Positions 47,101 through 55,848 of a stretch of 64,000 bases of DNA are shown here, one piece after another. The notes beneath the pieces were generated by a model, which worked only from the letters and a program-made list of their open reading frames with translations, had not been told where the DNA came from and did not search any database. This DNA is from Methanosarcina sp. UBA289. Lineage in GTDB: Archaea; Halobacteriota; Methanosarcinia; Methanosarcinales; Methanosarcinaceae. Location of the stretch: positions 62,001 through 126,000 of the forward strand of contig DAKJ01000016.1 of assembly GCA_002496565.1 (NCBI GenBank). Reading direction: 5' to 3'. The translations under genes were made by a program, and so were the position numbers. Every line of letters starts with the position of its first letter. Positions within the stretch are counted from its first letter, which is position 1.

Positions 47101-49848
47101 GTCAGACCCGAGGATGCAGTTGGCGCTCTCCTTCGCGGAAATCAGGTAGTAGTAATGGGGGACTCCAAGCAGCTTCCTCCTACTGATTTCTTCGATAGCG
47201 TACTCGACTCTCCGGAGAGAGAGCCCGATTATTCCGTTACTGCAGGAGATATGGAAAGTATCCTGAATGTGTGCAAACACAGTTTTCCGGTAAAGACTCT
47301 GCGCTGGCACTACAGGAGCAGGCACGAGTCCCTAATTGCAATCTCAAACCAGGAATTTTATGATAATCGCCTCTATTTTTATCCCTCCCCCATGCAAAAA
47401 GACGAAAAACTCGGGCTGAAATTCGTGCATCTTCCGGAAGCGGTTTATGAAAGGGGAAAAAGTGGAGCCAATCGAGTAGAAGCAAGAGCCGTTGCAAGGA
47501 CAGTTCTCGAACACTTCAGCAGGTATCCCGATAAAAGCCTTGGGGTCGGGACTTTTAATATTAAACAGCAGGAAGCTATCCAGGAAGAAATCGAGGCTCT
47601 GCTTAAAGTAAATCCGGTTTTTGACCTCAATTTTGGGAACGGAAAAGGTGAGCACTTTTTTGTTAAAAATCTAGAGACTATCCAAGGCGATGAGAGGGAT
47701 GTTATACTGCTGAGTGTAGGTTTCGGCTTTGACGGCAACCGAAAACTCTCCCTTAACTTCGGTCCTCTAAATCGCGAGGGAGGGGAAAGACGCCTGAATG
47801 TTCTCATTACGCGAGCCCGGGAAAAATGTGTCGTTTTTGCAAATTTTACCTCAAGAGACTTAAATCTGGAGGAAAATACACCATTCGGGCTTCGGGCCCT
47901 CAAAGTCTTCCTTGAATTTGCAGAGACTGGCAGGCTTCCCTTTCCTGTAAACAGCAGAGGGGCCGTTGATTCGCCTTTTGAAGAGGCGATCTCCGATTTC
48001 CTGGCAGAAAACGGCTGTGAAGTCCACAGGCAGATCGGCTGTGCCGGATACAGGCTTGATCTTGCAGTTCCCAATCCCGCTCATCCAGGACAATATATTC
48101 TTGGAATCGAGTGTGATGGAGCAAGCTATTATTCCCTGCATGTTGCAAGAGACCGTGATCGACTGCGTCAGCAGGTACTCAAAGGACTTGGCTGGAAAAT
48201 CTACCGGGTCTGGTCGACGGATTGGTACCTGCATCCAAAAGAGAGCAGGGAAAAGTTACTTGAAGCTGTGAAGGAGGCTGTAAAGCAGGCAAAAGTTAAA
48301 GCAAAATCTGAAATCGAGCTCGAGGTTCCGAAGATTAACAAACCTTCTGCCTGGGCTGAACCCGTAAATAAAAGTCCTTCAGGACAGTTTTCTAATTCCC
48401 CTGCTAATTCGGGTTTATTCACAGTTCCTGTTTTGCCTGCAGTGAGTGTGGCGAGTGAAGGAGGAGATGAACTTGAAACTCGATTTTATAACAGATCCCC
48501 CCTTCCGGAAACTTTTGAAACTGAAATTCTTCCAGAGACCTCCTTTGAAGCCGAAGCTGAAGAGTCCTATTCAGGCTCATTTTTTAAACTAGAAGAAGGA
48601 CTTACAGATCCTTCAAGCATGGATTTCCTGCCAGAAATGGATACAAGAGCCAGATCGATGGCTTTAGTTGCTGACGAAAACTCCCGCAAGAAGCCTGTAA
48701 GAAGGTCAAAAAAATCAAAAGTCCTTAAATTCAGCGTAGATCCCCGTTCTAATAAAGGCGAAACCGAACTCATACCTGAGCCAGAGCCTGAGAAAGTTAG
48801 TTTTTTCCAGGCTTATCCTGAGATTGATTTCAGTGCAGGCCCTGAAAAGAAAAAAAAGCGCAAGCGAATTAATGAGTTTGAATATATCTACGGTTCAGGT
48901 GGCTATTTCGAATCCGAGTCTGAATCCGAGGAAGACAACTATGCAGACGAAGGCGACAGTTATACAGGTATATGGGATTCGGAAACTCAAATCGAGACCG
49001 AAGCCGAACCTGTAATTAAGCCTGACACAAAACAGAGAGCTCAGGTTCAGCTAATTGAGCCCACTCTCGAAGATACATCTAAGGCTGAAACTAGAACCCC
49101 TAAGAGACCTCTTTCAACCCCAGTTGAAAAAATAAGGAAATTTCCTAAGGGATCCGATACTGAAAGCTCCTTAAAATTCAGAGCATATAACACCGGATCA
49201 AGAAATGTTGAAACACCAGACATTCCGCAAAAAAAATCTGATCCAGAAATTCCACGAAAAGAGCCTGAAAATCTGTCCGGAAAGACCGATTCTTTCGAGA
49301 CTGCCGTACCTCTTTACCAGGCCTGCCTTTCCTCAGGACTTCCGCAATCAAGCGATCTTTCGGAGGTTTCAGATAAGCAGCTTGAGGAGGCAATTATACG
49401 GATCATCGCAGTTGAAGGCCCCATTCATGTGCAACTCCTTTTACAGCGAATGAAATTACATGCAGGAATTCCCCGAATGCTCTGGAAAATCAAGCAGAAG
49501 ATAATTGATATTGCAGTTCTTGCCGAAAGTTCCGAAAAAATCCGGGTCAAAGGAGAATTCTACTGGCCAGTTTCGGAACCTACCTGTCTCCTGCGCAGGC
49601 ATGATGGAGACGCTTCTGCAAAAATTGAGTGGATCTGTGATGAGGAAATAAAAGAAGCTATTCGTTTTGTCCTGAACAGCCAGTATTCAACCCCTCTTGA
49701 AGATCTTATTGTCCAAACCTCAAGAGTACTCGGGATAAAAAGTACACGCAAAAATACCTGGGAAAGAATTGAAAAACTTATACAGGCAGGAATAGAGAAT
49801 AAGGAACTGACTCTCCTGCCTAATGAAATGATTTATTTTGTTGAGTGA
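44191..49848 (+). CDS. DUF4011 / superfamily 1 helicase / Vsr-like nuclease / DUF3320 giant protein
   Basis: An 1885-residue soluble protein. The N-terminal DUF4011 block (residues 1-80) contains LRNNLLNYRP. An SF1 helicase split in two follows: Walker A GPPGTGKS (330-337) and Walker B IIFDEASQ (Asp966, Glu967), then GDSKQLPP, HYRSRHESLI and VLITRAREKCVVFANF. A Vsr/MTES_1575-type nuclease comes next (about 1265-1370: RLDLAV with Asp1290 and IECDG with Glu1307). A long acidic linker rich in Glu, Ser and Pro (about 1380-1700) leads to a C-terminal DUF3320 domain. Such proteins are linked to defence or DNA processing, but the activity is unproven. It stands alone as one gene. Confidence 0.9.
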   Translation: MVDVVKELEALRQNLLDLSLRNNLLNYRPSQKRTISITGRKPEEIYELFVLQEKSMRFRATAQLRKGRKTGNGEEGEASEKENRLLKTIGKILVSEDKPQPSRSEQFLETQNDSETLNKKLFYVFNQANSIFEEQGYPVLYLALGFLQWSDNRSAVKNLKAPLLLIPVELKRIGKGRIFSIQWTGDEIFTSITLQAKMKEFGIVLPEYEMPEEAAGIEEYFRAVSREIHGKKDWKLLPEICLDLFNFKKFVMYKDLDPATWPEDMSPADHPLVQKVFNPEGPQCEVSGFLEEEVDLKLSAKDTYQIMDADSSQIAVIEDVKAGKNLVVEGPPGTGKSQTIANTIAELIAQGKSVLFVSEKMAALQVVKSRLDSAGLGELCLEIHSNQTRRKAVLEELQKTLNREAPAPIRPDRDINELEKLKHELNQYALSLGEPAGKLYPSLYTLYGIRENTRAYFESKGLKMPAYKFQEPETWDPEAWTDAVAVLEKLGQILPFLGAVRKNPWYGCDPGLVLPSDLGEIESLTDECATAFDYLESAIKNLNDLSATSKPATPEGITTVINVAKFLGNSKHLPEKMLQNSEWESENSKTESDALVSKLRRYIELKTFAEKTFRPVVFDLDTTKFEDLSNNFLKFLNPKYRKLKKEISACYISRVPLRNSKILLDLAYLSEYKALRLELESSGAKGKKYFGDYWKDLESDPSLLEECSQQIILFRKYLKEGTLTERSFRLIGSGIDGPILESAISRVLAAKQEFLESLEKVGARIGADFGKMFANGLEAAKLNSLKARVINWKNETSSLVLWSQYLGYRQACLETKAAPIMEDLESGKIAVCDAIPAFEGNYAEILLNRTFRERPALSTFIRELHEGKIEKFRELDKKVLMENRNRITCSAYEETPKLASGASRASEVGILLNEFNRKRGHMPIRTLMKKAGGLIQKIKPCFLMSPLSIAQYLDPRSTRFDVIIFDEASQVRPEDAVGALLRGNQVVVMGDSKQLPPTDFFDSVLDSPEREPDYSVTAGDMESILNVCKHSFPVKTLRWHYRSRHESLIAISNQEFYDNRLYFYPSPMQKDEKLGLKFVHLPEAVYERGKSGANRVEARAVARTVLEHFSRYPDKSLGVGTFNIKQQEAIQEEIEALLKVNPVFDLNFGNGKGEHFFVKNLETIQGDERDVILLSVGFGFDGNRKLSLNFGPLNREGGERRLNVLITRAREKCVVFANFTSRDLNLEENTPFGLRALKVFLEFAETGRLPFPVNSRGAVDSPFEEAISDFLAENGCEVHRQIGCAGYRLDLAVPNPAHPGQYILGIECDGASYYSLHVARDRDRLRQQVLKGLGWKIYRVWSTDWYLHPKESREKLLEAVKEAVKQAKVKAKSEIELEVPKINKPSAWAEPVNKSPSGQFSNSPANSGLFTVPVLPAVSVASEGGDELETRFYNRSPLPETFETEILPETSFEAEAEESYSGSFFKLEEGLTDPSSMDFLPEMDTRARSMALVADENSRKKPVRRSKKSKVLKFSVDPRSNKGETELIPEPEPEKVSFFQAYPEIDFSAGPEKKKKRKRINEFEYIYGSGGYFESESESEEDNYADEGDSYTGIWDSETQIETEAEPVIKPDTKQRAQVQLIEPTLEDTSKAETRTPKRPLSTPVEKIRKFPKGSDTESSLKFRAYNTGSRNVETPDIPQKKSDPEIPRKEPENLSGKTDSFETAVPLYQACLSSGLPQSSDLSEVSDKQLEEAIIRIIAVEGPIHVQLLLQRMKLHAGIPRMLWKIKQKIIDIAVLAESSEKIRVKGEFYWPVSEPTCLLRRHDGDASAKIEWICDEEIKEAIRFVLNSQYSTPLEDLIVQTSRVLGIKSTRKNTWERIEKLIQAGIENKELTLLPNEMIYFVE

Positions 49849-50373
49849 GAGAGGTTTTTCAGAAAATAGGATTTTCTAAAAGCTATTTTTTCGTAAAAAT
49901 CTTATTCCTTATTTTTAGTTTCTATGTTATTTTCTTGTTATTTTCTTGTTATTCTCTATTTAGACTTGCTATTTTTGATTTTTCATTGTTAAATCCTAAT
50001 TTTTATATAAGAGTAATTTTATTGTTTTGTAGATAAATTCGTGGAGAAGTTTTTGCTGAAAATTGAAGCTTGTGATCCCCGCCAGTAAGCTTTATTTAGG
50101 TTTATTTTGTAGAACAAAAAATCCGAGAGAAATAAAGAATTAATTTGAAGCTCACAGAAATTAGTTTTGTAAAAACTTCTATGTGGCTAAAAATATTGCT
50201 TAAAAATATTATGTAAAGAGCTTTGTTTCAATTTGCTGTCAATTTCAGTCAAATCTTCCTCTATTATTGAAACAGGGTCTAAATTAGACTTGATGAGTAT
50301 AAACTTGGTTTCAGAACTTCCGTAAATCGTAATTTTACAGATAAGCTGAAGCACTGTTTAGGAGAAAACGGTA
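49849..50373. other. AT-rich intergenic region before the glycosyltransferase cluster
   Basis: No gene and no strong hairpin; T-rich runs near 49870-50030 may end helicase transcription. AGGAGA at 50359 is the Shine-Dalgarno of the next gene. Confidence 0.4.
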
Positions 50374-51315
50374 ATGTCCAATAAACTGGATCTCTCAATC
50401 GTAATCCCAGTTTGTGATGAAGGAGAAAATGTAGAGGAATTATATGATGAATTGCATAGAGTTCTCTCCCGGCTGGGGAAAAAATATGAGATCATTTTCG
50501 TAGATGACGGATCTATAGATGATACTTTTAAGAAATTACAGGCAATCAAAGATAGCACAGTCAAGCTTATGAGGTTCCAGAGGAACTATGGAAAGGCTGC
50601 GGCGCTCTCATGCGGGTTCAGGAAATCAAAAGGAAATATTGTTATTACTATGGACGGCGATCTGCAGGATGATCCCAAAGAAATACCAAGATTTCTTGAG
50701 AAACTAGAAGAATATGACGTGGTTTCAGGCTGGAAGAGTAAAAGACAGGACCCTGTTTCAAAGACTATTCCCTCAAAATTCTTCAATGCGTTGACCCGGT
50801 TTATCACAGGAGTCAAAATTCATGACTTTAACTGTGGATTCAAAGGTTATAGAAATTATGTTGTAAAGAATATAAAATTATATGGAGAATTCCATCGCTA
50901 TATTCCAGCTCTAGCTCACTGGAAAGGATATACTGTTGGAGAAATCGAAGTTGAACACCATCCCAGAGTTCATGGAGTATCTAAATATGGGGTTGAAAGG
51001 CTTTTTAAAGGCTTTCTGGATTTGATTACAGTCACATTTTTGAATATATACAAGAAAAGACCTCTTCACATCTTTGGAGGTATAGGCTTCTTACTGATAT
51101 TCTCAGCAATAGTCATAAGCCTGCACCAGGTCTCTCTCTGGATCAAAGGCATCAGGATAGGAGACAGGCCTCTGCTAATGTTGAGCATATTACTCATGGT
51201 AATTGGAGTTCAGTTTATTTCCATTGGTCTGATAGGAGAACTGATCACAAACTCCAGAAATAACGACGATTATATTATAAAGTACGATAGCTATGAACTG
51301 GAAAACGATAGGTAA
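50374..51315 (+). CDS. GT2 glycosyltransferase, dolichol-phosphate sugar synthase type
   Basis: A 313-residue enzyme. The GT-A core has SIVIPVCDEGENV, FVDDGSIDDT and TMDGDLQDDP (the catalytic DxD-type region). Two membrane helices follow near the C-terminus (PLHIFGGIGFLLIFSAIVIS and LLMLSILLMVIGVQF). It should move a sugar from a nucleotide to dolichol phosphate on the cytoplasmic face. AGGAG precedes the ATG. The next gene overlaps it by 23 bases, so they are co-translated. Confidence 0.9.
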   Translation: MSNKLDLSIVIPVCDEGENVEELYDELHRVLSRLGKKYEIIFVDDGSIDDTFKKLQAIKDSTVKLMRFQRNYGKAAALSCGFRKSKGNIVITMDGDLQDDPKEIPRFLEKLEEYDVVSGWKSKRQDPVSKTIPSKFFNALTRFITGVKIHDFNCGFKGYRNYVVKNIKLYGEFHRYIPALAHWKGYTVGEIEVEHHPRVHGVSKYGVERLFKGFLDLITVTFLNIYKKRPLHIFGGIGFLLIFSAIVISLHQVSLWIKGIRIGDRPLLMLSILLMVIGVQFISIGLIGELITNSRNNDDYIIKYDSYELENDR

Positions 51316-52186
51316 GGCTGCAGTCAGTTTGGGGCTAATGCTTTACCTTATAGCCAAACTTGACCTAAGAGCGATCTACGAGACCTTTACCCAAATGGAT
51401 CTGACATTGCTTTCTCTCTCATTACCTTTTATTGCTCTGATGTACCTGATAAAAGCAAGAAAATGGCAGGCTTTGCTTGATTGTATAAATGTTCAAATCC
51501 CAGTAAGACGATCACTTGAAATAATCTTAATAGGTAATTTTTATGGAGCTCTTACTCCAGGCAGAGCAGGAGAAGTTTCAAGAGCTTTTTATTTAGATGC
51601 TGAGAGATCCAAAAGCATACCAACCGTAATAATGGACAGAATTATAGATATGATCTGTCTTCTGGTCTTGAGTGTACTATCTATAGCTTTCTTCTTTAAT
51701 GATCGAAATTTAATTTATCTAATGACGCCTATGATAATGATTTTTATCGCTGGCATATTCGTTATCACAAATGAAAAGATAGTAACTTTTATTATTGGGA
51801 TATTTTCAAAAAAAGATGAATTCAAAGAAAATTATATTAGAACGATAAGAGAAATCACTGGAAACAAAAAAGCTATTTTTTCTGTTTCTGCACTAACTCT
51901 TGAATATTACATATTAAATTTATTTGTATATTGGATTGTCATAAAATCCTTAAATCCCGCATTAAACAGTTTACTTACCTTTTCTCTTCCAATAGTAGTA
52001 GTTCTGGGCAATTTTCCAATTTCTATATCAGGATTTGGAGTTCGAGAATTTGTAAGCGTTACAATATTCAAACTATTAAATGAAAGTTCTACATATGGGT
52101 TCTCCTGCTCTATAGTTCTATATTTCCTGACTACATTACTACCAGCAGTGTTTGGATTCATGCTCACTTTAAGAAAAAAACCTTGA
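51293..52186 (+). CDS. Lysylphosphatidylglycerol-synthase-TM / UPF0104 family membrane protein
   Basis: A 297-residue polytopic protein with about seven or eight helices. The block FYGALTPGRAGEVSRAF followed by VIMDRIIDMICLL is the family signature, and FPISISGFGVREF is a second one. Archaeal members are linked to N-glycosylation and lipid-linked sugar steps, possibly flipping. It overlaps the GT2 gene by 23 bases and should work with it. Confidence 0.85.
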   Translation: MNWKTIGKAAVSLGLMLYLIAKLDLRAIYETFTQMDLTLLSLSLPFIALMYLIKARKWQALLDCINVQIPVRRSLEIILIGNFYGALTPGRAGEVSRAFYLDAERSKSIPTVIMDRIIDMICLLVLSVLSIAFFFNDRNLIYLMTPMIMIFIAGIFVITNEKIVTFIIGIFSKKDEFKENYIRTIREITGNKKAIFSVSALTLEYYILNLFVYWIVIKSLNPALNSLLTFSLPIVVVLGNFPISISGFGVREFVSVTIFKLLNESSTYGFSCSIVLYFLTTLLPAVFGFMLTLRKKP

Positions 52187-52483
52187 AATTTCGAGGATTT
52201 AGGTAGAATTTATAAAAAGGGATCTGGCTATTCAGGGAGCATATATGAAATTTCGTTTAAAAAAACAGTTTCGATCTTGTTATAGCAGCCAAAGTACTGG
52301 AACACCTAGAAAAACCGGAATTAGCTTTAAGAGGTTCGTAGCTGTTTCCCTGGACTATGGTTCTATGCAAAAAATAAATTATTAGCGTTCACTCACTATT
52401 GAAGTTTATCTACTATTAGAATATTATTAAATTTACTTTAAAAAACTAGAATAATAAATATTCAAAAAACGGGAGACAATTTA
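52187..52483. other. Intergenic region inside the glycosylation cluster
   Basis: No gene. A plus-strand trace reading TPRKTGISFKRFVAVS near 52310-52355 could be a relic of a short protein. GGGAG at 52470 serves the next gene. Confidence 0.35.
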
Positions 52484-54703
52484 GTGGAACCAGGAAAAAC
52501 ATCTAACCCGGAAAAAAATCGAGGTTTTAAGAATAAGCATTTTTACAATTTACGGGAATATTCTCTGGCGGGAATCTCATATACCCTTTTGACAATTATT
52601 CTTACTTATCCTGTCCTGTTTAAGATAAAAACCGATATTCCTGGAACGGGAGCGGATTCGTTTCAGTGGATGAGAATCTTATGGTACACAAAAATACCAA
52701 TACAGGAAGCAGACTTAGCGGCTTTTACGCATGACCATCTCCTTTTTTATCCAAACGGCATAGAATCAATGCCCTTTTCATCAGCCTTCAATCAAATGCT
52801 CTATGTATTGATTTCTCCATTTTTAGAACTACACGTCATATACACGATATTGTGGCTCTTAACCTTTATAATCGGAGCTATTGGTGCGTATCTGCTGGTA
52901 AAGTACCTTACGGATAATAAATATGCTGCTTTTCTTGCAGGACTTGTATTCGCATTCTCCCCATACCATTTTTCCAGAGGACTATACTTTTTCGGAGCAG
53001 CGACAGTTCAGTGGATACCCTTTTGTGCGCTGTATCTCATGAAAACCGTTAAAGAAGAAGGAATCAAGAATCCGATCCTAGCAGGAATCTTTTTTATTCT
53101 GGTGACAATGAGCGACCTGCAGTATTTGGTCTTTATGGGGATCTTTGCAGGGCTAGTATTTTTATACGATTTTTACCTGACTTTCAGGGCCGAGAAAAAC
53201 TTCACTCTTTTAGTGAAAAAGATAGCTAAAAATTACTTCATTTTTGGCGGGGTCGCTTTTCTCGGAGTACTGCCTTTGACCATCAATGAAATACTTATTG
53301 CTCTTTCAAATCAAAACTTCTTAAAGCCAAGCATGGCTGAGATTCCCAAATTATCAAACGATTTGATGAGCTTTTTCCTGCCGTCTCATTTACATCCGTT
53401 ATTTGGTCAGTTTACATCAGACTTATATTCGAATATACCGAGCTGGCCTGCTGAAAGAGTGAACTTTATAGGATATACTGTTCTGGGGCTTTCAGCCCTT
53501 GCATTCCTTAAATCAAAGAGAAAGCCTGACATAAAGTTCTGGTTAATATCTGCATTTTTCTTTACAATAATTAGCTTAGGACCCATATTACACTTTAATG
53601 GCGCATTTTCTTTCACGAACTTCAATCTAGAAATCCCACTTCCATATGAGATACTATACAATACGGTTCCCTTCCTGAAAAACTGCAGGACAGTTGGCAG
53701 GTTTTTTGTTATTGCAACCCTTGGATACTCTGTTCTCGCAGGATACGGTTTTTCGGAATTACTTAAGTATAAGCCCGATAGAAAAAAGCTTATCTTTGCA
53801 ATAGTTGGTTTCCTGCTAATTTTTGAATACTTAGCTATTCCATATCCGACCGCACAGGTAAATGTTCCTGATTTTTACTATGAAATTAGTAATGATACTG
53901 ATAACTATGCAATGCTCGAAATTCCGCAAGATTCTAACGCAGGATATATGGATTTTCAGTATTTGTACTATCAGACCGTCCATAACAAATCCCTTGTCGG
54001 CGGATATGCAGCAAGGTATCCGCCCAATATAAATAAGTTTCAGAGCGAAACCCCTCTTATTAAAGAACTGAAATATTATTCCCTACAAACTGAAGATATT
54101 TTACAGCAAGACGTTACTGATATAGGCACGTCAGTCTTGAACACCTATAATATAAGGTATGTTATCATCCATAAAAATCAGTTATCCAGTGAGCAGCTAG
54201 AGTTTGTAAACGATTTACTGGAAGAGACCCTTAAAACTGAACCAAAATTGTATGCTGAAGATGGGCTTATTGTTTACCGTGTACCAGATGAAACCATTCA
54301 TCCCTTTATGCTTTTAGGTGACGGATGGAATCATAAGGAGAACTGGGACGGCACATCAACCCGCTTGATCTCAAACAATGCTACATTATCGGTCTATTCA
54401 GGCGATACTGAAGATGCGATATTAAAATTCCAGGCATGCAGCTTACATTCCCCAAAAACACTTGAGGTTTATAACGGCAAAACTCTCCAGAGTAAACAAA
54501 ATATCAGCACTAATTTAAGCACAGTAAATATCCCAGTCACCTTAAAAAAGGGAAAGAATGTCATTCTTTTAAATATACCTGAAGGCACTGAAAGCCCATG
54601 TGACTTTCCGGAACTAAAGAATAAAAATACGAGGGAGTTAAGTATAGCAATTCAAGAGATTGAGTTAATTGATTCGCCTGCAAAGTTATTATTAAAAGGG
54701 TAA
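52484..54703 (+). CDS. Large polytopic membrane protein, GT-C or YfhO-like
   Basis: A 739-residue protein with a GTG start and GGGAG eight bases before it. About eleven hydrophobic helices fill residues 25-470 (for example HVIYTILWLLTFIIGAIGAY). The first loop reads PGTGADSFQWMRILWY, an acidic motif resembling the catalytic loop of GT-C enzymes. The C-terminal 270 residues form a soluble, beta-rich outer domain. It is probably a glycosyltransferase using lipid-linked sugar, perhaps supplied by the GT2 upstream. No close family is named with certainty. Confidence 0.7.
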   Translation: MEPGKTSNPEKNRGFKNKHFYNLREYSLAGISYTLLTIILTYPVLFKIKTDIPGTGADSFQWMRILWYTKIPIQEADLAAFTHDHLLFYPNGIESMPFSSAFNQMLYVLISPFLELHVIYTILWLLTFIIGAIGAYLLVKYLTDNKYAAFLAGLVFAFSPYHFSRGLYFFGAATVQWIPFCALYLMKTVKEEGIKNPILAGIFFILVTMSDLQYLVFMGIFAGLVFLYDFYLTFRAEKNFTLLVKKIAKNYFIFGGVAFLGVLPLTINEILIALSNQNFLKPSMAEIPKLSNDLMSFFLPSHLHPLFGQFTSDLYSNIPSWPAERVNFIGYTVLGLSALAFLKSKRKPDIKFWLISAFFFTIISLGPILHFNGAFSFTNFNLEIPLPYEILYNTVPFLKNCRTVGRFFVIATLGYSVLAGYGFSELLKYKPDRKKLIFAIVGFLLIFEYLAIPYPTAQVNVPDFYYEISNDTDNYAMLEIPQDSNAGYMDFQYLYYQTVHNKSLVGGYAARYPPNINKFQSETPLIKELKYYSLQTEDILQQDVTDIGTSVLNTYNIRYVIIHKNQLSSEQLEFVNDLLEETLKTEPKLYAEDGLIVYRVPDETIHPFMLLGDGWNHKENWDGTSTRLISNNATLSVYSGDTEDAILKFQACSLHSPKTLEVYNGKTLQSKQNISTNLSTVNIPVTLKKGKNVILLNIPEGTESPCDFPELKNKNTRELSIAIQEIELIDSPAKLLLKG

Positions 54704-55060
54704 TTATCGGACAGGCTCCCAAGTGGTAGAAAAAATCAAAAATTGTAGGGAGATTGGGGACAATATATTCCAGCACTAGATTTCATGAGATTGGGGAAGT
54801 CGGGATTTCTTCCCCTCAACTCAATTAAAAATAGTTATCTAAAAATTCAGTCTTTAAAAATCTGGCTTATAATAGTCTGGTTATAATAGTCTAGTTTATA
54901 ACAGTCTGTTCATAATAATCTGTTTATAATAGCTGGTTTGTAAAAGTTAGGTTTCTAAAAATTTAGTTTCTAAAAACTTAATTTCCGAAAACCCAGTTTC
55001 TAAAAACCTAACTTCTTAAAGTTTTTAATTTACCTTCCTCAATTCATTTTATTTTGCGAC
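54704..55060. other. Repeat-rich intergenic region before the arginine decarboxylase
   Basis: Convergent 3' ends of the polytopic gene and pdaD face each other. Most of the space is taken by two families of AT-rich tandem repeats (listed separately). No gene seen. Confidence 0.45.
54840..55030. repeat. Two tandem families of short degenerate repeats
   Basis: About six units of the TTATAATAGTCTGG type (roughly 14 bp) run from 54863 to 54937. They are followed by five units of the TTTCTAAAAA(T/C)TTAG type (roughly 17 bp) to 55020. All are in non-coding DNA between convergent genes. Confidence 0.65.
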
Positions 55061-55606
55061 TTATTTTGTGACGAAAACCATTGCAGCTACAACTGTAGTC
55101 CATTTTCCGTCTTTGTCGCCATTTGCGGTCTGGCACATATGGAAAGTGTCAAAAATATGTCCACTTGCCTTGTAGACCTGCTCTCTCTCATGCCAGGCCA
55201 TTTCTGCGTCAAATTCTATGCCAAGGGTAGTTGCAAGCATTGTTGCTGCCAGGTCTTCAGCATATTCTCCTGCAGTAATTTCTTCTTCTCCAAAAGAGTG
55301 ATGTTCTGAAATATACCCATAATTTTCTTCATTTACAGGAACTGCAGTTCCTATAGCCGAGGCCATTAAACGATGAGGCTCGTTAGTATCATTCCTTGCA
55401 AGTACACAATGGACAATAGCACCAGGTTTTAACTCTAAAAGTCCTTCTTCTCTGGGTACGAGTTTGCAATTGGGAGGCAGAATACTTGAAACACTTACAA
55501 GATTGTATTTCTCTATTTTTGCAGCCCTTAGTGCAAGTTCAAAGGATGCTAAGCGGTCTTTGTGTACCCCGGTACCCTTTGTCAAAAATGCTTTTCTTGG
55601 GATCAT
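55061..55606 (-). CDS. pdaD: Pyruvoyl-dependent arginine decarboxylase
   Basis: A 181-residue proenzyme that splits itself to form a pyruvoyl group and then decarboxylates arginine to agmatine, the first step of archaeal polyamine synthesis. The cleavage site lies in NLVSVSSILPPN (between the paired Ser residues 40 and 41). GAIVHCVLAR and an AIGTAVPVNEENYGYISEHH block with the Glu-rich active-site region match the family. Length is normal. It is convergent with the glycosylation cluster and about 240 bp downstream of a hydantoinase-like gene. Confidence 0.93.
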   Translation of the reverse strand: MIPRKAFLTKGTGVHKDRLASFELALRAAKIEKYNLVSVSSILPPNCKLVPREEGLLELKPGAIVHCVLARNDTNEPHRLMASAIGTAVPVNEENYGYISEHHSFGEEEITAGEYAEDLAATMLATTLGIEFDAEMAWHEREQVYKASGHIFDTFHMCQTANGDKDGKWTTVVAAMVFVTK

Positions 55607-55848
55607 GTTAACTCCTTAAGGGATTTATGCGTCTTCTGTGCGGTTTCCATTGTATGAACAATCAATACACACATAGATAATTTAAAATTTTTCTATAGTA
55701 GTAAGCTGAACTATTGGGCTGATAGTCCTATCTTTCATCTCTGAAACGTACACCAGAGTTATGAACTTTATCCTTTTCATTCCCAATTTTCAGAGACAGA
55801 GGTTTCTCTGTAAGAATTACGATCAAGGGAATGAACCTGCTCGGATAG

